The notes below the pieces were generated by a model. That model saw only the letters and a list, made by a program, of their open reading frames with translations. It was not told the origin of the DNA and ran no database searches. The position numbers and the translations under genes are program-made. A DNA stretch of 64,000 nucleotides from assembly GCA_000727475.1 (NCBI GenBank), contig KL647315.1, positions 650,222 to 714,221 on the forward strand, given 5' to 3'. The DNA comes from Sarcocystis neurona. Taxonomy: Eukaryota; Apicomplexa; Conoidasida; Eucoccidiorida; Sarcocystidae. This document shows, in pieces, positions 42,541-64,000 of the stretch (position 1 is the first letter of the stretch; every line of letters begins with the position of its first letter).

Positions 42541-45500
42541 GTGACGGTCTGAGGTAATCTTGGGTAGTAAGCATATGCAGTTCGTCGGAGTAGCCGTGCG
42601 TGTTGATCGAATACATCCGCTGGCGTTAGAAGCAGCCTGAGCCGTCCACTTGCAAGCGACGTGGAGAAAACGACAGAGGACCAACATTGGGAACAGGACT
42701 GCCCTTGCTTGGGGTGTACAAATGCAAATTTTGACAACTGCAAATGCACTCCAGAATGTAGACACGTGTGATTCAGCAACAATATAGATAAAGCACAACT
42801 CACGGACCAGCTGTGAGACGTACATTAGCAAAGATTGTGGACTTCCGTATGTATACGTGTAGTGTCCTGACATCAGTACGCAAACAGATCTCATCCTAAA
42901 GTCCGCCGTCGCTTCTTTCTCTTTCGAAAGGACGCTGCGTCACGCAAAGTGCTTTGAGGGTACCGAACTGTGCCGTGCAGAACCCAATTTTTTTAAAAAC
43001 GTTACCGAGATACGCTGACTCGTAGAATTAGATTATCAAATCACCGTTAAAAGGGACGACGGATGGTCGGTACTGAATAGCGTCTGCCAGTGAAGACGAG
43101 GGGGAAGCAGCGCTTAAGCGGCGCTGGTAAAGTGCCGCTGAAAGATTTGCTTATCTTACCGTGTGTTTTATACTTTCGCAGTTTCCTCCTTCCTGCCTTG
43201 GAAACTGTACGAGCAACATCCAGAAAGCGGTAGATGTTTTCACGGGTCGTCTGGTCAGCAGCTGTCAGTGGCGCAACGGTTATCCGCCAGCCCTTAGTTG
43301 GCAGTGCAGCACGTAGACGGGTTACGAAGTGTGTCAGCTGCCGGCCAAAGCAAAGTTATTTGTCCAGAATATTCTTCACATAATTTCGTACGTGAATTTC
43401 ACGCTTCCTACACGAGCGCGTGTACGTGTACACATCCCGTGGAGGCACCCGTATATAAACTCGCACACTGACACAGGTCGGAGCACCATTTAGAAGTTGA
43501 CGTAGCAAAGAATGAGCTTTTTTGTTAACAGACGTCTCCGCACTGTCCTGCACTGTATGGGCACGGGTGTACGAGGGGCACGGGGCTGCTCTCAAGGTGT
43601 ACGTGTGCATACTAAGGAATTCATTGTGCAGTCCTCTGCGACGGTGACGGGTTTCCGCAGTGTAAGAGTAAGGCATGGCCGAGCAATTTCAAAAGACCCG
43701 CCACAGCCTAGAGAAACGATCTCTTCGCCGTTGTGTTCTTTCCATCGTTCCTTTGCACCCTGTGTCGCCTGACTAGACGCATGGTTACAGACAACTCTTC
43801 GTACGCGTGGGCAAAGGAGCGGATACTCCACAAACTTACCATTTCAGACATGTCAAGCACCGCAGGAGGGTTCGCAAGTTGCGCGTATCACGTGTCTGCG
43901 GTGACGTGCTAACTATATATATGTATATATATACACATGTACGTAAATGTCTCACACGTCAGAATAGTTGTGTGTGCATATCTGTGTGCACTGAAGGCAC
44001 ATATACCGAACGTGTAGATGATGACGTGGATTTGATGCTACAATCAGTTCAGAGGTACCGCTGTAGCTTTGCCTCGCTGTTAGTCGTGCACCCTGAATCA
44101 GAAAGAACACCCCTGCTTTGAGTAACCCTGTACGCGTGTGCTCGTAAAAAGCGAGATGCAGACGCATATATGCTGTCCTCGCGGTTACGTGGACGCCTCC
44201 ATGCAGTTGCACTGAACATCCGCGTATATAGTCATATAGGGAGATTTATCGAACACGTGTACATATGAGAATCATCGCACGTGCACCAGACATCTAGACC
44301 AGTGTTGTCTGAGGGCTGGCCACCAGAGGGACACTGTTATGTAAGAACGAAATGTCAGTGTGCGCGAAAGTGACTCGCCAGTCGTACTCGCGAAGAATTC
44401 ACTCCTTCGGGGTACAGGTGAAAAGACTTTTTTAGACACGAGTTCAGGAACCTGTCACCTCTGTGTACGTGACTGAAAAGAGACCGTCTTCCTCTCCGTA
44501 AAATCTTCCTGCAGTGCCCACGTCGTTGACAGCTGTGCACCAGTTGTCAGAAGTGGTCTTCACGAAAAGGATTCCCTTGCTACACATTCGCTGCGTACAA
44601 ATAAACAGCGGAGTTTGCCGTGATGTGCGTGCGCCGAGTGGTAGTTAAGATGTTCCCTGAGATCTCTAGCTTGCTATGTGGAGTTGCCAGGGGCGTATGG
44701 ATGAAACTGAATACTGGTTTCTTCTTGTTTCTTCACGTTCGATACATCGCCGTTACCGCCGAAAGATGGGCATTTTTGCGAGTCAGGTGGTGGGAGCTTG
44801 TTCGTTGTGTAGGAGGGAACAGGGATCAGCTGAACGGCCTCGTTGTCTCTGTTGCACTGAATTCGTCCGGAGGAACGTGGACGGGCGTATCCACACGCAA
44901 TATTAAAAAATTATCAGGAGATTCACGCATATACGCTTACGTGTTTCGTATAGAGGATACGTGTGAAGCTTACACAGACTAGCGCGTTAATTGTCACCCT
45001 GCACCCATACAAGGAGGCTTTTTTCCCTGCATATACATACACATGTATATACATAGATGAATTTTGCCTTTTTCATGCAAAATTTCGCTACGCAGGACGG
45101 TACCAATTCTATTTACATCCCACCGTCTGTCAGTCAACGCGTAGAGGCGTCAAGTTCTAGCCTTTCATTCCAGGTTTACGAGTTCAGGAGATATACTGTC
45201 GGAGATTCAGAGCATCGCAGCACGAACATACCCACAGGTCCCAGATCTGAGGGCGGGTCTTTCGCAGGCGCGGCCCATAAAAAAGTTGCTTCGATCTAGT
45301 CTCTTTCTGCAGTCACCTGAAATTTCACTGGTACGCAGGCACGTACATCACGCGGACCAGTCTCCGTTATTCACCCACCCGGTTCAACTAAAACTACGAT
45401 TCCTAAACTCAGCGTCGCCCCGAGATGTCTCAACTGTATAGATGCAATATATGCGCCATCCTCATTTCCGACAGAGTTTGGAGTTTCTTACTTACTACTA

Positions 45501-48500
45501 CGTTCGCGTGCGTCTGTGGGCGTGTTTTCCCTACACGCAATATATGCATCATTCTCATTTCCGACAGAGCCTCGTGTTGCTTACCTACTACTACGTTCGC
45601 GTGCGTCTGTGGGCATGTTTTCCTTAGACCGCCAAATTCACCTTGGTGAGGGCGCTACTGGTGTACCGGTTTCCGCCGGCGGTGCGGAAAGGCTTTTCCT
45701 CCTCACTCATTTCGGCGCAAAGACACACACTCTGCCACTTTATACCCGCCGAAGACTGGTTCAAATGTTTTAATCCATTCATATCTTTATGTTGATACAA
45801 AAAGCAAGACTGTGCACTGTCGCACGGTTGCGGAAGTAATTGCATATGCCCATTCCATACAGTACTGTTCAGAGGAAATCTCTTTTAACCAGATCCATAA
45901 AGGGTCGGGGGGACGGCAGAGCCACTCTAGAAGTCGTACAACAGTGATTCAAGGGTCGAATGTAGAATTTATGGGAAAGAGTGAGTTTAGTCTGCAGTTG
46001 TTACGCTCTCCATGAGGAACATACAAGCTCTGCGCTTCACATTCCTTGTATGTCACAGGTCAGGTCTCGGTTACCACGAAATAGCTTAGTTTCACCAGAC
46101 CTCCTCTGAGGACTGTCTTACTTTCGAATACTCGACTGACATAGGAAACTGCGATGTCAGAACGCGCACGGACCCAGGCGTGCGTCGCGGTGCGCTCCGT
46201 GGTTGCGTGCACATTGGCACAACTACGAAAGAATCGCTCCTGTCCTAGCTTGTCTGTGCATATATATTTCTGCTGGAACTACTGTCGCTGGATACGAGTG
46301 TTTTTTTGAGCTTTTGATGGTCCTCGTCCAGCAGCAACTGTGGATCTCTATGTTGCTGATCTGACTGAACCGCGAGTCAACGCAGTCTGCAGGCATCTTC
46401 GTGGACGGAGTATTGATTTATAGACGAGCTGAAAAAATATGTGGAAAGCACTTGGAAAGCGCATATTTGTTTCGCTTTACAAATACGTATCTGGTTGACC
46501 CGAGCACGTAAGACTACCTTTTCTTCCCCTGCGGCGCTCTGCCTAGGATCTGCGCGTTCGCATGTTGTCGAGCCACCTCAAACGCCAGCGAGAATGAAGA
46601 TCGACTTGCGTGTTGTTGACTTGCGGGACGACTCTGAAGAAACATTTTCCTTGGAGTCATGGGAAACCATTCGCCAGGCCAAACTACGAGTAATGAATAA
46701 GAAACCTGCTTTATACTGGTTTCGTTATACAGAAACGGGCTATTCAACGCCTTTTTCTTATGCAAATGTGCAGTTCTTCACATCTTCGTACTCTGCATGG
46801 TACACCGCAGCTGGCAGGTTTCACTTATCTCGTAGGGTGGCAGGCTCAAACAGGCCGACCCTTACGGCGAACAGTGGAGACACCTCTTTCCTGCTCAGCG
46901 GAAGGCTTCGCCACTGCACGTCATACCTTACCGAGTGTGCAAAGGTGATGTGACCGAACCCAATGTTAACTCCACCAGAAACATGAAGACAAACATGCAG
47001 TCGCTCATCTACGTAGGGGAGACGTCGTCTCACTTCCAACCTAAGAAGTGTTAGACTCAGCGGAAAAAGTCGTCCCCGAGTGTTGACGCTTGGCGTGCAG
47101 GCCTGTAATGCTGATGATGGAACGTCCACGTAATCGGGTTGGGCCGCGGGAAAAGGGTGCATGGTTCCTATATATAGTACTCAGCTTGAATGGCGGCCCT
47201 TTTTTGCATGTCAAATGCGAGTGGCTAAGCAGAGAGACACACGGCAACATATAAGTGGATGAACATCCGCATTCAGCGAGAGACGTCCTTAAAGTGCTAT
47301 GGGGACGTAGAGCTCCGCTCCCTTTCTCCTGCCGTCCGCAAACGACCCGCCATAATCTGTACAAGAGAGAAAAGTACCGACTATGCTCTACTCTGTACAA
47401 ACATGACATGCGAAGTTTTTCATCGCTAGTTCCACCATTCAAACAATATGAGGCTTACCCTCCGCCTCTATTTTGATGCTGGATATCCTGCATGTGAGAA
47501 CACATTCTGTTGCGCAGATGAAGGCACGAAAAGGTATTTCAGAGGTGGAACAACATTACTACTTGAACGATGAGTTGCTTAACAATGCAATGCCCATGGA
47601 ACAGCTACGAAGCCACGCCATACGGACGGGAGTGCTGCCGAAACCCGCGGAGGGTAAGACTCAATGTGGATCTGAGGTGAGACTATCCCCCACTCTATCC
47701 TACAATATGAATCAACAGCTTACGCAGCACACGTGAAGGTTTTCCCTACCGCTGATCTCTGCGTTTTTAAAACCTAGGGTAGGCATTCTGTAGCACCGAG
47801 AAGACTTTTTTTCGAGACCGTGCCTTGTCTGCTCAAGCTAACACCTCAACGCCGTCCTGCTTAGCTCGTGAAACGGTTAACTTTTCCCGTGCTTGTGTAC
47901 CCTACTCACGATCCACCATCGTCTTCCGAATTTCAAATTCAGTGGAAATATGTTCCTTCAGTAGTCAATCGTTTTCTTGTCAGAAGGGAGGCTCGAGGCA
48001 CTCGCAACACACCTGTAGGTATGGCGTCACGCCGAATTCACGAACTGACGTAGTGCGTTACGGGACCCTGTTTTTCGCAGGACAAATGCCGCAGGCGACA
48101 ACTGTGAAGATGTATATAGGGAAGGAGCCCGTTGATTTTGCCGATATGCTGATGGCTGGTAAGCCTTTTTCGGCACCACATAAACTACTTGGGTTAAAAA
48201 GTCGTTGAGCAGGCTTTCCAATTTACAAGTTCTGTATCACTACCTACCAGGAGAAAAGAGGCAGAACAACACGGCAGACCCTACAGCGAAGCAGGTGTCT
48301 TAATGACAGGGTGCTTGTGTATTCGTTTAATGCGCATTTACTTGGTTAAATGCTTGAAGTTTCACAGGCGACTGGTATAATCTTTTCACTGTACTTGTGT
48401 AAACATCCTCTGTTTAAAGACACTCACGGTTTGCATGCTTCCGTTTTCCCTGCGCATGCACGCTTCACAACTTGCGAGAGTCATAAAGTCGTACGGTACC

Positions 48501-51500
48501 TGGATCGTGGCACCACGTAGTACATAGAAGTCGGGAGTCGCCGGTGAATTTGAGCGCGGTTCAAATAATTTGTGGCCTTGGTCTTGTGGTTTTCCACTTG
48601 CAGACGTTATCGCGAAATTGAAAAAACCGGAAGAAGACCAAAAAGTTATTAAAATTCGCGTCCACAAGTCAACGGAAGATACCCTGACCTTCCGAGTGAA
48701 TGCAAGAACGATTACAGTAAGTACAACCAGCGACAATGAAACAGCAACACCCACTGATCTACATTCTTCTAATGGGCACGACAGCTTTCGTGGGTTGAAC
48801 GGAAGATTGTGAGTGGCGAAGAGAAAAACACGTGTGCGCCAACAGAGGGTAGGAAGATGGGTAATGAAGATTTAGGGAAGAACTTTGCGTGGGGGCGTGT
48901 GGTGTAATGGGTGGATGCGGCACATAGACGTTACGTCAAAGTAGCTGATGACACGGTACTCACGTGATTATCCGGTGTCAAGGTAAGCGTCCTGCCTACC
49001 TGCCTGCAGGTCGACGGAGTCAAAGCCGAGTTAGTCAGGGCCCTGGGCCCACCCTCCTTCACGGGTTTGAATGTTGAAAACATTCTGCTTTATCCCCGCG
49101 ACAAGCAACCCGGGCGCCCTCTTCAGGTTTGTCTGGAATATGCTGTTTGCCAGTTATAGTTGTAGGGGTGTGACGTGTATTCACTGCCGAGCCTGTGGCA
49201 CTTCTGCCTTTTCCTTAGTGGGTCGTAAGCTGCTGTACTGCTACTGACGCCGCCAGCCCTGCCCTTTTTACTTTCACACGCGGAGGAGACTCACACTGTG
49301 GAGAAGCCGGCGGGGACAATTTGGAGTAGCGTGGGAACTCTGGCTCATATATCACCGATAAGCTTCCCGCGTTTAAATTCGAACTCGCAACTGCGGACAT
49401 CAGAGTGAGCAACGCAGTGCGCATGCTAATATATATATGTGACTGTACAATTCGATTGAACACGGACAGTAGATATGCGTGGAACGTCTTTCGGAGCCGC
49501 TTCCAACCACGTGGATTAACTAGTTTTGCGGGCACATGCGTTGTGTACACTTGAAGCCTTTGTGCCCCCGTTTCAGCGAAGGAGAAACTGAGAGTGCAAA
49601 GTCCTATCAATATGCTTTAATACTTCCGCGGTAGTTCTATGCGTACTTTCCAGTGTTATAGCAAGTCTTGTATGACGGGCAGCTGAGAGCGGCAAAACTC
49701 TTTGCTGCCAGGGAATGTGTCCCTTAGTCACCATTCGATTGAAAAGTGGCACGTACGTTGTCTACGCTTTTCCTGTGTTTCCGCATGTTCCCTTTGCTGG
49801 CACTCACCTAGGGAGAAGAGATAAGGGATATTTTCGGCCCTCGTCCCCGGGTAGATCTGGAGGCTTACCCCATCCGACCTCCGATTACCCTGATCTGCGT
49901 AGTGCTAAGGTGTAAGGCATTCTGCACGGAACTGGAGACACGCCTGATGGTAAATGTTTAAAAACGAGCAGGCCACACGTATGTCACCACGCCCACACAA
50001 ACGGTCCCCGCTGGCTTCTGCAGGCGTACGCGTTTGAACAGTTTCGGCGGCAGTAGCGGCGTATCTATACTCTATGTTCCACTGGTTCAAAAAAAGCAAT
50101 GAGCTTCGAAGTCTCTCTCCTACTTTCAGGGGGTATCATATTAAAAGAGCGATTCGAAATTGCAATCGAGGACCACCTTCTGCTTGGTGATTTGAAAAAA
50201 GTTCTTCTCGAGAAGCTCAGTAATTCTTCAAACCCGAAAATCAGCCAGCGGTATACCCCGGACAACATCGTCTTCAAGTTGAGCGTAAGGACTCCGGGTA
50301 GGAGTAGCACCTCGAAACAACAGGAATAGTTATACGCACGTATAACTACTCAGACGCGCCTTAAGCACGTATTGAGGAGAAAACTACACAGTATTTATGT
50401 TATCGACACGATACGGATGTATAGCTGTTGTGTGGGCCCTTGCGAACTGGACCGGGTGTGGTAACACACGATATACGAGTAGGTTTCGGCCAGGTACACG
50501 CGTGACCGTCTGCGTCCTTCAACCTCCTCAGTAGAACGACGTGTGACAAACGGGACAAGCGTTGCCCCTACATACTATTGCTGAGCGCATTTTGTAAACA
50601 TTGCCCGCTTGCATCAGTAGCCAGATCTGCGTGGTCCACTGTCGGGGGCCATGTGTGTTTATTGAAGCTCCGTGTTGTTCAGAGTCGTTGTCCACGGCGT
50701 GTGCGCGTTTGCAGAAAATGCGGATAGACGCAGCAACAAGTAACACCTTGCGGCGCAAGTACGGCGTCGAAGCAGACGAGTTGTGGTTGCGCGTTTTCAA
50801 CATCAAGGACGGCTCAAAGGTTGTGATACCCGTGTAGATCAGCAACCCATTGTAGACTTAAAGTGCATTTACGCGCACGCCTGAGTAACCAACCTCTACA
50901 GTACAATGCTGAGAGAGGTACCCATTTAGGTACCACCTTGATGTACTTACCGTTTGGGTTCAGCGGCGTTCCAACGCCAACTGTTCATGTAATCAACTCT
51001 TTGAAGCCATCTGTTCCTTGTTAGATAGACAGGCACGGATCACAGACGAGCGCGCTCTGACGCAGCGTACAATATCAGTCGGAGTGGAAGTTGATACGAA
51101 TGAATGTACGTTATTGCCGTAGAGAGGTACAATGTCCAAATTGATGCGAATGAATGTACCTTATTGCCGTAGACAGGTACAATCTCCGCGGCTACTTTGT
51201 AACACATTTTGGCGCCCCCTGTTTTAGTGAGAGCTCAAATCTCAGGGGGAGGACGCTTGTTGCCGTCAGTTACATCCCAGAGGTCGCTGCATCCGTCGTG
51301 CAGCAGCAGGAACAATGCTCCTTGTTCAGTGCTGAACACCTTCGCCGCAAAATCTTCTTTAACCACAGGGGGAAGTATCCTCGCGTCTCATCTCTGTGAA
51401 TGACTACCCCCTCAATTACGGGTTACCAGAAGGGAATTAGTCGCTGCTATAGCGTGCCGCAAAATTCAGTTCTTCGTTCGTGTCGTGCTGTAAAGTGCTC

Positions 51501-53276
51501 GTCGTCTACTCCTGAGGCTGTGCTTCTGTATCCACAGAAGCATGGTGAAGGTATGCTTGCGTTTATTCACTGGCGGATTCAGTCAAACAGCGCAAAGGCC
51601 ACGGACGGCGTCAACCTCCCTGGGCTGTGGAGCTTTATTTTGGGCCGGCCAATCACACTTGCGCAGATGCGGCAAGAGTTTCCAGCAGCTACGCAACTAT
51701 TCTCTGTTATTGGGGTGAAAAATCAGAGCGGTGCTACGGTTTCCGTCTCATTCTAAGTGGCTGTTTGAGACCTTGCGACGTACTGCCAGCGTTGCACTTC
51801 TTCCTTCGCGCATACAGCCCGACATCGAATACATCGTTTCTTTTACAGGCGTAAAAGCATCTACGAAGTTTGAAGTTCAGAGCAAGCCTCAATTCCAGCT
51901 ACAGGAAAGTCGTGTAGCATGTGAGGCGTGCACGAGGGGAATTGGGTAACCCCGAAACTCCTAGTAGGAGTGTAGGAAGAGTTGACTGCTATAAGCACTT
52001 TGGGCAGGTTCAAGGTTCCATGTCTTCATTCCTTAGGAGAGCCCGTTCCCACGCAGACGCGGTACCGGACAAAATATTTGAGTGATGCGTAGGGATTGCT
52101 ATCGGCACCTGCACACTAAATATTCAAATATAATCGCAGATGATGCGCTCGTGACACACGCAAACCACTATGTGTGAGCTGCTGCCTGGTTGTCCTCAGC
52201 CGACGGAGGTGCAAACAGTGCGTATCTCTACCCGTGCAGCAGGTTCTTCGTCATACGAATTCGTCATTATTTAAGTGCACCTTTCTTTCACTCGAGGCGG
52301 GCAGGACGCGTGCGGTGTCATGCTTTACTTCTAATATGTGAGTGTACTTATGCGGTAATCGAGAAGAGTTGTGCAAACGTATGCATGTGTACCATTATAC
52401 ATCTGCGTCTTTACAAGAAGGCTGCTTACACGTTCTACTTCTTGGGTGTACCCGCAGTTCACCTAACTCGCAAGTTCTGAATAAACTTCTTTTTTTATTC
52501 CGTCCGCACCCTGCTTCTTCACATGCGTGCGCTAGGCAAAGGCCGGGCATATTGCCAGCTATTCAAACATATTTTACAGCAGCTGCAGTGTGGCGTACCG
52601 CCCCGGCGACGCAGTCATATTGTTTGTCGCTCGTAGGGATCGGCGGCCGTACGAAGATACATACGTAACAAGTTGCGGTGGTAATGTGTTCTCACCACGT
52701 CAAGAAAGTTAATCGGGCAGCAGACACGTACCACAGCAAGGGTGAAAATAACGTTACGGCAAGGAAGCCGTCAGGACGGATACACATCTCATTCGTTACT
52801 TGAACATATGCGCGTTGCCTTCCTGATATATACACATTATATATATATACACACACACACAAACACAGACATGCTTTGTTTACCATTTTATAGTGAACGG
52901 TAGCTTATATATGTGCAGAGTTACGTGTTGTTTCCAAGTATATACGAGTAGTAGCTCGTCGGTCATACATACGAATTTTTGCACGATGGTCACAGACTAG
53001 AATCTGTAAATTACTTTCCTGTACACAGTAGAAAATTCCGCGGAGATGGACACGGGCAGGATTTGACAAATATTAACTGGCCCCCCTGCAGACGGTCTCG
53101 GGACAACGTTATACCGGGGCAGCAGGAAAAAAGCATCCGCTTCAGACGCGGATTACTCGGGCGTGCAGTACGCAGTAGCCTCAGCAGCACAGCAGCCAAA
53201 CCAAGAGGATTCAGCAGCACAGCAGCCTCTGGGAGACGCAGTTCGGCGGCACGGCATCAACGCAACAGCTAAGTGA
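41888..53276 (+). CDS. Unrecognised multi-exon gene with tandem divergent ubiquitin-like segments
   Basis: I do not recognise this gene. Proposed start ATG 41888; first exons 41888-42037, 42171-42356 and 42427-42540, all phase 0. A phase-consistent chain follows: 46589-46689, 47518-47676, 47865-48018, 48081-48158, 48604-48716, 49010-49126, 49712-49911, 50131-50284, 50715-50833, then 51246 to about 51380. The stretch 42541-46588 and everything after 51380 are unresolved. Many exons look like halves of a beta-grasp fold: a beta-hairpin, a helix ending in K-x-G-I or similar, then a third strand and loop. The best case is WETIRQAKLR joined to MKARKGISEVEQHYYLNDEL, which lines up with ubiquitin [25 protein letters not shown]. 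No C-terminal di-glycine is seen, so conjugation is unlikely; a scaffold or adaptor role is a guess. The end is placed at TGA 53274-53276, one base from the beta-tubulin stop, but it may continue. Confidence 0.5.
43500..46020 (+). other. Unresolved part of the array gene with further ubiquitin-like candidates
   Basis: Candidate coding pieces are 43791 to about 43900 (QLFVRVGKGADTPQTYHF, very like MQIFVKTLTGKTITLEV), about 43998-44110 (DVDLMLQSVQ then FASLLVVHPESE), about 44815-44960 (LVVSVALNSSGGTWTGV then IYAYVFRI) and 45628 to about 45760 (GVPVSAGGAERLFLLTHFG). Several have more than one open frame after the acceptor, so the true reading frame is not settled. Confidence 0.3.
45442..45627 (+). 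repeat. 93-bp tandem duplication, second copy ending in a potential splice acceptor
   Basis: Copies at 45442-45534 and 45535-45627 share CATTTCCGACAGAG, TACTACTACGTTCGCGTGCG and TGTGGGC.TGTTTTCC. Copy 1 ends CCCTAC and copy 2 ends CCTTAG, so only the second supplies an AG before the candidate exon at 45628. Confidence 0.85.
46589..50833 (+). other. Phase-consistent nine-exon core of the ubiquitin-like array gene
   Basis: Junctions in order: KLR/MKA (phase 0), GSE/LVK (0), TPV/GQM (1), LMA/DVI (1), TIT/VDG (0), PLQ/GMC (0), SAK-V-GII (2), KLS/KMR (0), and a phase 2 end leading to GRTLVAV. Domain 1 is KIDLRVVDL to MEQL. Domain 2 is FPVLVYP with SVVNRFLVRREARG and TTVKMYIGKEPVDF. Domain 3 is KVIKIRVHKSTEDTLTF with VDGVKAELV and ENILLYPRDKQPG. 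Domain 4 is RFEIAIEDHLLLGDLKKVLL with NIVFKLS, its first strand perhaps supplied by VTIRLKSG. Domain 5 includes NTLRRKYGVEADELWLRVF. Introns range from 62 nt to about 830 nt. The exons lack the homopolymer runs seen in beta-COP. Confidence 0.55.
51091..51190 (+). repeat. 50-bp tandem duplication in an intron of the array gene
   Basis: Copies at 51091-51140 and 51141-51190 both start TTGAT.CGAATGAATGTAC and contain TTATTGCCGTAGA.AGGTACAAT, upstream of the proposed acceptor at 51245. Confidence 0.9.
51246..53276 (+). other. 3' part of the array gene, exon structure unresolved
   Basis: Candidate pieces are 51246 to about 51380 (RTLVAVSYIPE then SAEHLRRKIFF), about 51488-51740 (EAVLLYPQKHGEG, LAFIHWRI, ITLAQMRQEF), 51752-51944 (LFETLRRTASVALLPSRI then IEYIVSFTGVK), near 52199 (VQTVRISTRAAGSSSYEF) and about 52565-52668 (PATQSYCLSLVGIGGRTK). 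A last exon at 53092-53276 is Ala/Gln/Ser-rich (SAAQQPNQEDSAAQQPLGD). Its acceptor also permits a basic alternative frame stopping at 53272. Choosing between frames needs transcript data. Confidence 0.35.
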
Positions 53277-53277
53277 C

Positions 53278-64000
<10,723 letters not shown>

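Noticed and set aside
42457..42894. 145-codon minus-strand frame
   Set aside because: No domain, and the + strand of the same interval carries better-supported exon candidates with matching phases.

Overview
The window looks like a nuclear chromosome segment of a coccidian apicomplexan, most probably an Eimeria-like parasite. The evidence is an apicomplexan-type beta-tubulin, intron-rich genes, long CTG/CAG trinucleotide tracts that give poly-Ala, poly-Gln and poly-Gly inserts in proteins, abundant TATATG/TGTATA microsatellites, and no bacterial-style gene packing. Two runs of N (18364-19099 and 33391-33724) are assembly gaps inside introns.

Layout. (1) 1-577, + strand: the 3' end of a gene for a serine-rich protein with a C-terminal membrane anchor. 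(2) 578-5872: mostly non-coding DNA with short tandem duplications and a decayed retroelement-like fragment with an aspartic-protease motif. (3) 5873-41565, + strand: one gene for the beta subunit of the COPI coatomer. I reconstructed 19 exons whose phases all agree (3519 nt, 1172 codons). Exons are about 10% of the 35.7 kb; the rest is introns filled with CTG tracts, microsatellites and minisatellites. (4) 41888 to about 53.3 kb, + strand: a multi-exon gene I do not recognise. Many of its exons look, by eye, like half-domains of divergent ubiquitin-like (beta-grasp) folds in tandem. The chain 46589-50833 is phase-consistent; the rest is only partly resolved. (5) 53278-62206, - strand: beta-tubulin, four exons, 448 residues, with a 5.2 kb first intron. 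(6) 62207-64000: upstream of beta-tubulin, nothing I can support as a gene.

Beta-COP is a vesicle-coat component and beta-tubulin a cytoskeletal one; they are neighbours rather than a pathway. From memory, and unverified, the two are also close together in Toxoplasma gondii, so conserved coccidian synteny is worth testing.

Most notable: the ubiquitin-like array gene; a 14-nt perfect palindrome (GGTGTACGTACACC) found six times in beta-COP introns, several copies with different but still complementary flanking arms; a ghost copy of beta-COP exon 15 in the preceding intron; repeated copies of the exon 13 donor region; and a polarity rule in which introns carry CTG on the sense strand while exons carry CAG, with several splice acceptors being the end of a CTG tract.
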